From Candidatus Heimdallarchaeum endolithica (GTDB lineage: Archaea > Asgardarchaeota > Heimdallarchaeia > Heimdallarchaeales > Heimdallarchaeaceae): 64,000 nucleotides of DNA. The position numbers were made by a program, and so were the translations under genes. Numbering within the stretch: position 1 is the first letter of the stretch; every line of letters begins with the position of its first letter. Of this stretch, positions 9,010-18,770 are shown in pieces. The stretch lies in assembly GCA_021513715.1 (NCBI GenBank), contig CP084167.1, forward strand, positions 722,117-786,116, given 5' to 3'. Under the pieces are notes generated by a model. That model had not been told where the DNA came from. It worked only from the letters and a program-made list of their open reading frames with translations, and searched no databases.

Positions 9010-11535
9010 CTAGTTATTATATTCTTTTTTTATTTCTAAATAACCTAAGTCATAAAATGATTTAAGATAGAATAAAATTTTACCTTTTTCAACATCATTC
9101 TCAATTTTGCTAACTAGTTCTTCTATAAAAAAGAAATTATCAGTTTCAAGATATTTTCTTAATTGTTTTTCAATATATTTACTCTTCTTTGTTCTTTTAG
9201 GAACATTCAGTTTAATAGGATGCTTCATCCACAAGTAAAGGAATGAAGTGCATTTTTCCATAATTTCTTCTCTTTTTCCATTAAACACAGAAGGGTCTCC
9301 ATTCCAACCTTCTGCATAACTATGAAAGTTTGCTTCAAACCAGAGAATTATAGATTGAATACTCAAGTCAATATCTGAAGTAATATCGTTTTCAGAGAAC
9401 ACATAAATAACATAGTGATCTGTTCTTGCACTAGTAACAACGAAATTCTGATATTGAATTTTTCTAATGTCCCCTGATCCTTTTTCTGTTAGTTCATTTC
9501 CTATTGTAGATATTGCTTGAAAGAAACCAGAAATAAGTGAAGAATCTCTTTGAAAATCTGAACCTAAATTAAGTTCAAAAATAGAAATCGACGTTTCCTG
9601 ATGAACAAATATTATTTTCTTTATTGAATTTATCTTTAAATAATCGTTATAGGTTGAAATATAAAATTCTCTTACTTTTTTTCTTCTAACAACAAAAAAG
9701 TAAAAAACTAGAAAAGAAATAGAAGCTGTTAAAATCGGTAAAATAACAAATATTAGCATTCTTTCTAAAAATAAAAATTGGTTTCTTCCATCAGGTTTTG
9801 GGAGATGAGGAGTAGTGGGAGAAACAGAATTAACAATTAATTTAAAACTAAAAATGATACCTAAAGAAGAGTCGTTAAATTTGAAGCTTTCTTTATTAAT
9901 TTCTAGATTCAAAGTAAAGTTTCCAGCTTGTATTCCTAATTTTGAGATGTTTAACGAAATTGTTGTATTTTCTCCAGTATTCACAATAGTATAATATTCT
10001 GTTAAAACTGTAATCTCATTCATTTTTAGTACTACATCATCATTAAAAATTGGGATTGTGTTTTTATTAATATTTGTTTCATTAGTTACTTTAAAAGTAA
10101 TATTAGTTACTAAGTCTTGATTAACATTTATTTGGTTTTCTTGAGGAGAAATGAGAGAAAAACTCATTTTATAAAAGATTCTTAAATAAATTGATTTTGA
10201 TTGATTATGAAAATACATGCTATTAAAATTAACATCAATAGACTGAATTCCAGCTGGAGCTTCCAAAGAAACATTAGCAAAATAATAATCATTTGAGTAA
10301 ATGAAAGCTCCTTCTGTCATCCAACTAGTACTAAAGATTACTTTTTCGTTTTTAATATAAGGAAAAGTAAAACTTGAATTTAGATTAGAAAGGGAATAAA
10401 TCCAACATTTAATTGATAATACTTCTCCACTAAATTGTTCTACCACTGAATCATTTGTCCAATTTTCTGAAGAAGATTTCACTTTCCACACAGATTCCAT
10501 CTTTGTATAAGCTTTAACTATTATACTTCTAGTTAGAAAACCAACTTCTGTTCCATTTTTCCAATAAACAAATAAGGTCCACTCACCAGGACAATCAGAA
10601 TTTTCGAAAGAGGGATCAAGCGTAATATTTGTATAGAATTGGTTGTTGAAAACATTAAAAACCCCAAATTTACTATAACTTGAATTATCTAAATATTTTA
10701 TCAAAGAAGAGAGATTTTCTTTTATTGGGCTAATTTCTCCTTTAGTATTAAATAAGGTGAAATTAATAATTCCTGTGCTTTCATTATTCAATAAAATGGT
10801 TGAAATGTTTAGTTTAGAACCCTCATAACCATAAAAGAATTCGTCCACTTTTTCCCAATATCCAAGATTGACTTCATTTTGATCGCTTGAGATAATTGTA
10901 ATATTATTAATGTAGTTTGGACTAACTGTGAATAAAGTAAAGTTAGCTGCACTCATAGTGTTGTTAAGCCAAATTCTATAATTATTATTCACTTTTTGAC
11001 TAGTTAGGTGCAATGAATTATTCATTATGGTATAAGCGTCACTGGATACCCAATCTTTTTGTACAAAAACTTCTACTACTCTCCTAAATTGTAAATAAGG
11101 GCTTGCATTAGCTGAAGGTAGTTTCCAAAATACCTTCCAATTAATTTCTCTGTTTTCGCTATTATTAGTTACACTATATTGTGAAATTGCTTCAAATTCT
11201 CTATAAAAGAAATAACCGTTATTAAGTTCTAAAATTATTGATGTGTTTACTGTTATAACTTGCAGACCAGAGTTTGTGATTGGTGAGTTAAGTGTTGAAA
11301 CTTTAACTCTATTAACTTGCATATCTAACTCAGAAGGGTTAATAAATAACAATTCTTTTCCATTTTCATCAGTAGGACAAAAATCCAAAATTAGAGATAA
11401 ATCAAAAGCATCTGCAAAAGATTGCCAATGTCCATTTTCTTCAGAAAATAATGCTTTTCCATTATCAGTAGCTTTTTTACCTTTCCAAATGAATGAACTA
11501 TCACTAGTATTATCAATTATTGATAAATTTGCTAC
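9010..11535 (-). pseudogene. 3' part of a membrane receptor gene interrupted by an in-frame TAA
   Basis: Continues in the same frame as the 5' part at 11536-12237; only the TAA at 11536-11538 separates them. The 49 codons before the internal TTG at 11388 also read as protein, so the open stretch is given in full. The product carries a ~570-residue extracellular region of Asn/Thr/Ser-rich beta domains with many N-x-S/T sites, a Pro-rich linker, one membrane helix (MLIFVILPILTASISFLVFYFF), then a cytoplasmic longin/roadblock-like domain with LISGFFQAISTIGNEL and IRKIQYQNFVV. A C-terminal helical, winged-helix-like segment ends it. The cytoplasmic domain resembles the C-terminus of the TPR scaffold at 1101-2894. 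Probably a surface receptor signalling inside the cell; ligand unknown. Confidence 0.7.
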
Positions 11536-12237
11536 TTAAAAATAGTGACCTTTTTCTAATAAAGAAGGATTGAATTCATAATAAGAAAAACTTCCTCCAA
11601 GTAAATTGTAATTAGATTCATTAAAAGGACTTGACTTAGCTTCTGTAAGGATATAATTCATGTCAGGATAACCAGTCTGATTAGCTTTAACCACAAATAA
11701 CTCAAGAGAATTATTTCCTAATCCTGTTCCATAATTCACTTCTAAAGTCATGTTTACTCCATAAAACATTGAGTAATCCCAATAAACTTCAAACTCTTGG
11801 GCGAGAGTTATGTAATTAGCATAAGAAAGTATCGCATTGCTTTTTAAATCCCCAGACTCTAAAATATAATAGTCTCTAACACCCTTTATTTTTTCTATTA
11901 GAAGCGATAATTCTTCATTGGGAAAATCAGCTATTTGTTCAATAACAAAACTATTTGTCCTGGAATTAGAAGAATTTAAAGACATATTTTCATACTGAAA
12001 AGTATTTATTTTGTCATAACTAGTCAAATTATTTCCTTCATCAGAAATTGAATTTACTTCCAAACTTTTTTTGGAAGAAAGACTTTTTACAGTACCTAAA
12101 GATGGTAATGTTGGATGATTATTTTTAATTAGATTTTCTTTATTTGAATTTAAAGAATCTTCTCTTAACATTGAAAAGGGTAAAATTACAATAACTAGCA
12201 TGCTAAATAAGATTATTTTCCTTTTAACCCCTTTCAA
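11536..12237 (-). pseudogene. 5' part of the interrupted membrane receptor gene
   Basis: 233 codons from TTG at 12237, directly after a stop codon. Residues 1-24 are a signal peptide (KIILFSMLVIVILPF core). The rest is an Asn/Ser-rich extracellular segment. It ends in KGHYF followed by TAA, after which the same frame goes straight on through VANLSIID into the long 3' part. A single change (for example AAA to TAA) would explain it. Unless the stop is a sequencing error or is read through, only a short secreted fragment would be made. TAA is an ordinary stop in most genes of this window, so general code reassignment is unlikely. Confidence 0.7.
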
Positions 12238-12380
12238 TTAGAAGACCTATTCCTAATTTTAGTTATTATTTGTTTTTTTTATGTTACTTAAACATTTTCC
12301 AAAATTTAAAATGAGTGTATACTCTACCCACGTAGGTAACAAATAAATAGAAAGTGGGTTACGAAGGTAAATGATGAATT

Positions 12381-12503
12381 ATGAATAAACCCGAACGTAA
12401 CCTAGAAAGACTAAGAAAGATTGTGGTTAAAAAAACTTTGGAAGGCAAGAAGATAAAAAAGGTAGCTCACGAAGTAATAATAAAAAAAAGGTTTAATCAG
12501 TGA
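12381..12503 (+). pseudogene. Short relic of a transposase N-terminus
   Basis: Forty codons starting with ATG at 12381. The sequence LRKIVVKKTLEGKKIKKVAHEV has the look of the first helix-turn-helix of IS630/IS481-type transposases, but the remaining several hundred residues are absent and the frame ends in KKRFNQ. It overlaps the 3' end of the minus-strand gene at 12493 by 11 bases. The upstream bases 12310-12370 have partial inverted similarity (GTAGGTAAC and GGGTTACGAAGG) that could be a decayed terminus. No full element is present. A plain short gene is the alternative. Confidence 0.35.
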
Positions 12504-13398
12504 TTGTAATAAACTCTATCTTTTCAATATTTAGAAAGCCAAGTTGAGAAAGTTCATTAACTATTGTTACAAAATCTTCAAAAGCTATATTTTTAGCTAT
12601 TTTTTGTTGGTATACATCAAGTAAGGTTTTATGTTGGTTTCCTATACAGTGAGTAATAACTTTTTCATAACTAGAAAAGCTATCAATAGTTAGAGAATCT
12701 TTAATATTGCTCCACTGTCTTCTAAAAACTGAATAGAACTTTAAAGTTGAGTGGGGATAAGCACTTTTTGCATGCAATATCAAATCTAATTCAAGAATTT
12801 CATCAGTTGAAGGATTCTTTTCTAAATTTGGGTCTAAATATAATATCAAGTATGACAACATTTCTTCATCTAACAAAATTATCGCTTCTAAAATTGAAGC
12901 TAGTTTAGATAACCATTCTTTTGCTCTTCCTTGTTCAATCTGTTTATTTACTTGAGCTTTAATATCAATATAACCAAGTTCAGACTTTGATTCTACTTCC
13001 ACTCCTTGACTTCCATCCAAGATGAATTTTGTTTGTCTTAATCTGTCATTTATTAATAATGTTTTCAAATTTTTAGCTTTAAAGCTCTTCAGTTTAGATA
13101 TTTTTTTAGTAGAAAAATCTACTTTTTGTGGAGTCGGTATATTAAAAGAAGAAATCTGTTCAGCACTTGCATCAGTCCCTAGTTTTACAGGGACTTGTGA
13201 TCTAACTGTTAGACTTTTATCAACATATAAAATTATTGCATTCAATTTTGAATCTTCACAGTTATGTAAATCCACATATTCTATATACCCTTTTGAATCT
13301 ACTTCAGAATGAAGAGTTGGATCAACATAAATTACTCTTGTTTTTCTGCAAAGGTTACACTCGTATTCAATTTTTACTTTTTTATTATGAATAGTCAA
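12493..13398 (-). CDS. Unknown protein with N-terminal zinc-knuckle
   Basis: 301 aa. Near the N-terminus CNLC (about residues 15-18) and HNC (about 45-47) are spaced like a four-ligand zinc site, followed by a strand-rich segment (KLNAIILYVDKSLTVRSQVPV). The middle is polar; residues about 150-300 are helical and end in a compact element (FEDFVTIVNELSQLGFLNIEKIEF) that resembles a winged-helix or PCI-like tail. No catalytic motif and no recognised family; perhaps an adaptor. It lies 94 bases downstream of the pantoate kinase gene on the same strand and could be co-transcribed with it, though nothing in the protein suggests a CoA role. Confidence 0.55.
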   Translation of the reverse strand: MTIHNKKVKIEYECNLCRKTRVIYVDPTLHSEVDSKGYIEYVDLHNCEDSKLNAIILYVDKSLTVRSQVPVKLGTDASAEQISSFNIPTPQKVDFSTKKISKLKSFKAKNLKTLLINDRLRQTKFILDGSQGVEVESKSELGYIDIKAQVNKQIEQGRAKEWLSKLASILEAIILLDEEMLSYLILYLDPNLEKNPSTDEILELDLILHAKSAYPHSTLKFYSVFRRQWSNIKDSLTIDSFSSYEKVITHCIGNQHKTLLDVYQQKIAKNIAFEDFVTIVNELSQLGFLNIEKIEFITITD

Positions 13399-13492
13399 AT
13401 ATATTCAAACCCCAGTATATATTAAATCATTCTTTCAAAAAGATTTTATAAATCTTACTGGAGAATCAAACCCCTTTCTCAACTTTTTTACA

Positions 13493-14371
13493 CTATTCTT
13501 TACGAACAGTTTTTCTTGCGACTTCTTCTTCAGAATAATCTACAAGTAAATTATCTAAATCTTTTCGTTTTTGAACTAAAACAAAAACACCATTCCCTAA
13601 CATTATTTGTCCTACATATACTTCAGATAGTTCCTTAGATTTTTCAATTATTTTTTTCACTTCATTTGTCTCCACACCACATCTTTCTGTGAAAAATTGT
13701 ATGTTATGAGCAAAAATAGAAACAGAAGGATTTTTGTATAAGTTAGATAGAGCTTTTTGTCCTGCATTAATTATATTTTTCTTTTTTTTTGCATTTCTTA
13801 TTATACTTTTGGTCTTCAAAGGTCCAAAGGTTTTTGTGGCAACAATATATTTTCTATCTTCAATTAAAGGCTCTGATATTCCTATCCCAGGAGCTCCTTC
13901 TTTTCTTCTTAACTCCCATCCTGTTTGGTAAAGACCTATTACATCACCCAATCCTCCTCCTTCTATCACCTCTGCAATATGTGCTATTTGGAAGATTTTC
14001 TCTTTAGACAATCCTAAATCGAAAAATTCATTTAAACAAAAGGACAAACTTAATGCTCCAGCTGCACTTGCTCCAAATCCTGAAGAAAGAGGAATTTCAA
14101 AAGAATGTAAAACGTTCACCCCTAAAGTTTGAGCTTCAACATTCAATAACTTTTCATACTGATTCAGGACATTTTCACTAACTTTTGCTTCTTTTTTTTC
14201 AACACCATCAAAATAGATGTGATTCCCTTTTTCAGAGTCCTCAATTTCCGTTATCACTCCTCGATTGATCGAAAATCCTGCACCTTTAGAACCTATATAT
14301 AACGGGTCAGTTTGATTATCACATATTTCAAAAATTCCTGTAATATGCCCAGCTACCCAGTATTTTACCAA
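13493..14371 (-). CDS. pok: Pantoate kinase (GHMP superfamily)
   Basis: 292 aa. The archaeal pantoate kinase phosphorylates pantoate to 4-phosphopantoate, which phosphopantothenate synthetase then joins to beta-alanine in the archaeal CoA route. The GHMP ATP-binding motif is PLSSGFGASAAGALS at about residues 90-105, preceded by VAGHITGIFEI at the N-terminus, a form typical of this family. GGGLGDVIGLYQTG follows where the family has its second conserved block. Length is normal. The gene lies 40 bases downstream of ketopantoate reductase, which makes the substrate of this enzyme, on the same strand, giving strong support for the assignment. Soluble and cytoplasmic. Confidence 0.88.
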   Translation of the reverse strand: MVKYWVAGHITGIFEICDNQTDPLYIGSKGAGFSINRGVITEIEDSEKGNHIYFDGVEKKEAKVSENVLNQYEKLLNVEAQTLGVNVLHSFEIPLSSGFGASAAGALSLSFCLNEFFDLGLSKEKIFQIAHIAEVIEGGGLGDVIGLYQTGWELRRKEGAPGIGISEPLIEDRKYIVATKTFGPLKTKSIIRNAKKKKNIINAGQKALSNLYKNPSVSIFAHNIQFFTERCGVETNEVKKIIEKSKELSEVYVGQIMLGNGVFVLVQKRKDLDNLLVDYSEEEVARKTVRKE

Positions 14372-14411
14372 ATTCTATCAATCCTTTCATTATTATCTTT
14401 TCATTAACTTT

Positions 14412-15419
14412 CTAAAGTTTTACAACTGATGGAATGGCTTTTAGTTCTATTATTCCTTGTTCTCTCGTTATTTTCTTCGTCTCTAACTCAATTATTAGGT
14501 TTACTAAATAGTTATTAAGTGGGAGAGTTAAACCGAGATTTTTTCCTAAGTGAATTATTGCACCATTGATATTTTCAATTTCTGTTTTTACTCCTTTATT
14601 AATATCTTGAAGCATACTGCAATAGTTTTCAGAGGTTGTTTTCATCACATTAAGAACTTTGTCATATGCTTGTTCAAAAGATATTTCAACAAATTCTTGA
14701 GCAACAGGAAGAATCTCCTTTATTATACCTTTAACAACTTTTAGTAAGAATTCATTTTCCTTGATTTTTCCATTTTTAACTCCTAAAATTGCTCCAATAG
14801 GATTTATACATGAATTGACTATTGCTTTCATCCAAATCTCTTTTTGAATATTTTTAGATATTTCACAATCTAACCCCGATTTATTTAATATCTCTTTCCA
14901 AAGAAGTATATTTGTTTGATTAGAATGATTTACAGGACCAATAAAAGTTTGACCTTTTGCTGTTTCTTCAATTATATTACCATCTTTTCTATTTGAACCT
15001 ATAGAAGAAACTGCCCTAGTTATTTTCCATTTAGGATTAGCTTTAAAATAAAATTTTTCATTTTCCAACCCATTCTGAAAAATAAGAATTGAAGCTTCCT
15101 CAGATAATATTTCAGCTAAATATGGAGCAAGAATTTTATTATTATAACTTTTTGTGGCCACAATACATTTTGATATTTTACCTTTAAACTTTTCAGGTAA
15201 TCTAGAATAAACATTAGGATAATAACGTTTTGGAGCAATATGTTCTGATAATTTCACAGATATTCCTTTTTCTAATGCTAGTTGAGTACCTCTTTCTGAA
15301 GTTAAACTTATACATTTGAAAATACCGAGAGAATCAATCCGAACATAAAGAACACTTCCAATTGCTCCAAGTCCAGCCACTAAAAGTAAAGGTTTGTTAC
15401 TCACAGCTTTATAATTCAA
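14412..15419 (-). CDS. panE: 2-dehydropantoate 2-reductase (ketopantoate reductase)
   Basis: 335 aa. It reduces ketopantoate to pantoate with NAD(P)H in CoA biosynthesis. The dinucleotide-binding motif GLGAIGS is at about residues 17-23, the conserved KSYNN follows at the end of the Rossmann domain, and the C-terminal helical domain has KAIVNSCINPIGAILGVKNG, matching the family's substrate-binding block (catalytic Lys then Asn). The start is TTG at 15419; the nearest upstream in-frame codons offer no ATG. It forms a pair with pantoate kinase downstream and diverges from the methyltransferase gene with 46 bases between. Confidence 0.88.
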   Translation of the reverse strand: MNYKAVSNKPLLLVAGLGAIGSVLYVRIDSLGIFKCISLTSERGTQLALEKGISVKLSEHIAPKRYYPNVYSRLPEKFKGKISKCIVATKSYNNKILAPYLAEILSEEASILIFQNGLENEKFYFKANPKWKITRAVSSIGSNRKDGNIIEETAKGQTFIGPVNHSNQTNILLWKEILNKSGLDCEISKNIQKEIWMKAIVNSCINPIGAILGVKNGKIKENEFLLKVVKGIIKEILPVAQEFVEISFEQAYDKVLNVMKTTSENYCSMLQDINKGVKTEIENINGAIIHLGKNLGLTLPLNNYLVNLIIELETKKITREQGIIELKAIPSVVKL

Positions 15420-15465
15420 TACATAATAAAAAATTTTTATTTAGATACTAAATATTAGTAAAAGA

Positions 15466-17565
15466 ATGAGTAATACTGATGAAAAAATAGAGATTTTTAA
15501 TACACTTTTTTTAAAAATCAAAAAACACATACTAGAAAGCAACATAACTATAGAACTAAGATTAAACGAAAGAGAAGTATTGCTCAATTCATTTATTATT
15601 TCAATAAAGACACTTCTTGTTAGAGAATTGTTTTTTAAAGAAGGAAAAGGGGATATAGGAAAAAATATAGACTTATACCTTAAATTCAAAGAAATAGATT
15701 ACATTTTTAGAGAAATATTTATTGATAGTTATATTACAAAAACTGATTTAGAAATCATAAAAGAAAAATCAATCCAGAGAATAATAACTCAATATATAGA
15801 AAATAAAGACTTGATAGTTCAAGATATTGCCGGAAAAGATCTATTTTCACAAATATATGAAAGAGCTCTCAGCAAAAGTGAAAAAAATCAGTTAGGTTTA
15901 TTTTATACTCCAGAAACTATTGTTAACTTTATCTTAAACTTAGTAAAATACAACTCCAATTCAGATATTATAGACAAAAAAATACTTGATCCCAGTTGTG
16001 GATCTGGAAGCTTTTTGGTTAAAACTGTGAATAGGTTATTAAAAGCGTTAAAAAGAGAAAAGTTGGATGAATGTAAAATATTATTTAAGATTATAGATGC
16101 TGTTTTTGGAATGGACATCGATCCTATCGCAATTTTCCTTTCTAAAACTAATATCCTATTGCAAATTTTTCCATTATTTCTGGAACTTTACAAAAAAAGA
16201 ACTTTAACCCAATTTCCTTCTTTGAATATTTATTGTTTTGATTCTTTAAACAAAAAAAGCTATAACACTGACTCAATTCCTTTTAAGATAATAAATCGAA
16301 AAAATGAATTTATTTCTGGTTTTGACTTCGTTGTTGGAAATCCTCCTTACATCGAATCAAAAAAGATGAATATTGAAACAAAAAGAAAATGCAAAGAAAA
16401 TTTTCCTGAAATTAGCAAAGGAGCTTTTGATATATATATATGCTTTATTCAGTTAGGTTTAGATTTACTTAATTGGAATGGAAAATTAGGATTTATTATC
16501 CCAAACAAGTTTCTTTCTGCAAATTATTCTAAAGGACTAAGAAAAAGAATTATTTCTGAGTTTGATATTCTACATTTGGTAGATCTTTCTTCTTCTAACA
16601 TTTTTAAAGATGCAAGTGTATATCCAATAATTATTTCTATTAAGAAAAGGAAATTTAAGTTGGAAATAACAACAAATAATATTTTGATTAGTAAACTTGA
16701 AGGCCAAATTAAGAATATTGAAGAAATAAGAGGAATATCAATTGAACAATCTTTTTTTACAAAAACAGTGAACAACTTTATTTTCTCTTTTCCCAACGAG
16801 TTAAAGGAAGCTGAACTTGTTAAACGCTTAATCATAAAAAGCCCTTTAAAACTAGGAAACTTTCTAAAAATTAGATGGACAGTTTCTTTTCACAAGAAAG
16901 GGTTAAGAGAACAATTTGTTTTTACAAGAAATGAAGATGGTACATTTAGAAAAATCCTGGGAGGAAAGAAATTTGGAGGAAATTCTGAAGTTAAAAGATA
17001 TATGATCCAGTGGAATGGATATTGGATTGACTATAATAGAGAAAAAGCAAAAGAGATGAATAATCCTTTTCCTCCTTTAAGATTATTTAATAATGAAAAA
17101 ATAATCATTTGCCAGAATAGTAAAAGAATAAGAGCTGTTCTCGACAAAGAAGGCTTTATATGTAAAGATATTTTCTTTGTAGGTAATACAACACAAAAAG
17201 CACATAATTCAGAAATTTCTTATGAAGTCATTTTATCTGTAATTAATAGTAAAATAATGAGTTATTTATATGATCGTATCTTTTCCAGCACTCATGTCTC
17301 TGGAAGATATTTACACTATTTACCTACCTATTTACACTCTCTTCCATTCCCCAAATTGTCTGAAGAGGAAAAAAAACAGTTACATGAACTTTCAGAAAAA
17401 ATAATGGAAAAAGAGATCACTGAAAACGAATTTATGAAAATAGATGAACAAATAGATAAGATTGTTTACAATGCTTTTAGGTTAGAAGATTATGAAATAG
17501 AAATAGTAGAAAAATTTGTTTCATCACATATGACTTTAAGAAAAACAAAAGATATTAGGAAATAA
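15466..17565 (+). CDS. Eco57I/TaqI-type N6-adenine DNA methyltransferase
   Basis: 699 aa. SAM-binding motif I is LDPSCGSGSF at about residues 175-184, preceded by LGLFYTPETIV, the usual lead-in of type I/IIG methylases. Catalytic motif IV is GNPPYI at about 290-295, the N6-adenine signature. Residues about 430-690 resemble the TaqI/Eco57I target-recognition region (RWTVSFHKKG, VLSVINSKIMSYLY, LHYLPTYLHSLPFP). The ~140 N-terminal residues are helical with no PD-ExK motif that I can find, so this is probably a methylase without an attached nuclease. No restriction gene lies next to it. It would modify adenine at an unknown site, either for defence or as an orphan. Confidence 0.8.
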   Translation: MSNTDEKIEIFNTLFLKIKKHILESNITIELRLNEREVLLNSFIISIKTLLVRELFFKEGKGDIGKNIDLYLKFKEIDYIFREIFIDSYITKTDLEIIKEKSIQRIITQYIENKDLIVQDIAGKDLFSQIYERALSKSEKNQLGLFYTPETIVNFILNLVKYNSNSDIIDKKILDPSCGSGSFLVKTVNRLLKALKREKLDECKILFKIIDAVFGMDIDPIAIFLSKTNILLQIFPLFLELYKKRTLTQFPSLNIYCFDSLNKKSYNTDSIPFKIINRKNEFISGFDFVVGNPPYIESKKMNIETKRKCKENFPEISKGAFDIYICFIQLGLDLLNWNGKLGFIIPNKFLSANYSKGLRKRIISEFDILHLVDLSSSNIFKDASVYPIIISIKKRKFKLEITTNNILISKLEGQIKNIEEIRGISIEQSFFTKTVNNFIFSFPNELKEAELVKRLIIKSPLKLGNFLKIRWTVSFHKKGLREQFVFTRNEDGTFRKILGGKKFGGNSEVKRYMIQWNGYWIDYNREKAKEMNNPFPPLRLFNNEKIIICQNSKRIRAVLDKEGFICKDIFFVGNTTQKAHNSEISYEVILSVINSKIMSYLYDRIFSSTHVSGRYLHYLPTYLHSLPFPKLSEEEKKQLHELSEKIMEKEITENEFMKIDEQIDKIVYNAFRLEDYEIEIVEKFVSSHMTLRKTKDIRK

Positions 17566-17714
17566 TTGACTGCAGATAGATACAAAACATTTGTTCTCAT
17601 TTTTAAATAAAAAAATTGAATTTACTTTTGATAACTATTTAACTCACAACTCACATAAAACAAACAATGATAGTAGAGAGTTATTTATTAAAAAAATAAA
17701 TTAAGAAAGGGATA

Positions 17715-18617
17715 TTAGCCCATTTCTTTCTTAACTTTCTCTGTAATTTTATCCAAAAATTCTAATAGTGCAATTCCTAAGGTCATTTTTTTTTGAGACA
17801 GATCAAGTAAAGAGATTGTTCTTCCTAAGGCAGTTTTTAGTATTTCAAGTATTCTAGTTTTTGATATGTTAATTTTTTCCCTACTTTGAGACATAGCAAA
17901 AGAAATAATACAATCATTCTTGGTTTTCTTTATCAAGGTTTCTAGGTCATTGATTCTTATCTCTCTTTCTTTGTTATTTGAAAAGTTAACAAAGTAAAGT
18001 ATTCCTGTTAAATTATCATTAAGGTATTTACTAATATTAAAACTTAGGCTATCTCTTTGTACGGCTGTGACCTTGATATTTGATAATTTCAACTTGGTAA
18101 CATCTTTTTCTCTTTCAAAAAATGTTACTATTTCACTATTAGACTCAAGAACAGTTTTTCCAATTATTTTGGTCATAACCTTGTCTGTTTCATAAATTAA
18201 GATATCAGTCTCTTTCTCTGAATAATTAGCTACATTGTACAATAGTTTTATACTTTTACCTATTACAACATTTGCTTCTTCTAATTCTGACAACTTAAAA
18301 CTAGTTTGTGATTTTATTAAAGATTCTTCAATAATTCTACTTAGATTAGCTAAATCTTTCTTTGAAATCTGATCGACATCTGTAAATAGAGATACCCAAG
18401 AGTCGATATCTTCTCTAACTTTTTCCCTTGCTTTTGCAATAAGAGCATCAAAAGAAGTAGGAAAGAATATAATTAAGAAAGCATGAACAAGGTTTTCATG
18501 ACCAACTACTCTTGAATCTTTTACAGAGTAATTCTTAATAGAAAAAGTATATAAAAAAGCAGGTATTCTGTATGATACGCTACTGGGAGATGACCATAAA
18601 GAGCTCCTTACTCTCAC
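17715..18617 (-). CDS. Unknown protein, possibly a degenerate GTPase-like partner
   Basis: 300 aa from GTG at 18617. The N-terminal ~130 residues mix strands and helices (YRIPAFLYTFSIKNYSVKDS, then a helical EKVREDIDSWVSLF). From about residue 150 the pattern resembles a small GTPase that has lost its motifs: ILYFVNFSNNKEREIRINDL matches the strand and helix that usually read VVDSSDxER, then CIISFAMSQ where NKxD should be, and SLLDLSQKKMTLGIALLEFL where the SAK box and last helix should be. No P-loop is visible. It sits downstream of a real but broken small-GTPase gene on the same strand, which fits an old GTPase and partner pair. This reading is tentative. Confidence 0.45.
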   Translation of the reverse strand: MRVRSSLWSSPSSVSYRIPAFLYTFSIKNYSVKDSRVVGHENLVHAFLIIFFPTSFDALIAKAREKVREDIDSWVSLFTDVDQISKKDLANLSRIIEESLIKSQTSFKLSELEEANVVIGKSIKLLYNVANYSEKETDILIYETDKVMTKIIGKTVLESNSEIVTFFEREKDVTKLKLSNIKVTAVQRDSLSFNISKYLNDNLTGILYFVNFSNNKEREIRINDLETLIKKTKNDCIISFAMSQSREKINISKTRILEILKTALGRTISLLDLSQKKMTLGIALLEFLDKITEKVKKEMG

Positions 18618-18770
18618 ATATATTTAGGATAACAGAATAATAATTGGCAATGTTTAGTAAATCGTGATATGTAATATTTGGAATTTTAGGATCGTGATAA
18701 ACTTACATACCAAGGTCAGTGAAAGTACTTATAACAGAATAGAATTTGTTTCGTATATCTAACATGTTTT

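Noticed and set aside
11536-11538. Reassignment of TAA as a sense codon
   Set aside because: Most genes in the window end in TAA followed by noncoding sequence, so general reassignment is not credible; the two internal TAAs are better read as mutations or errors.
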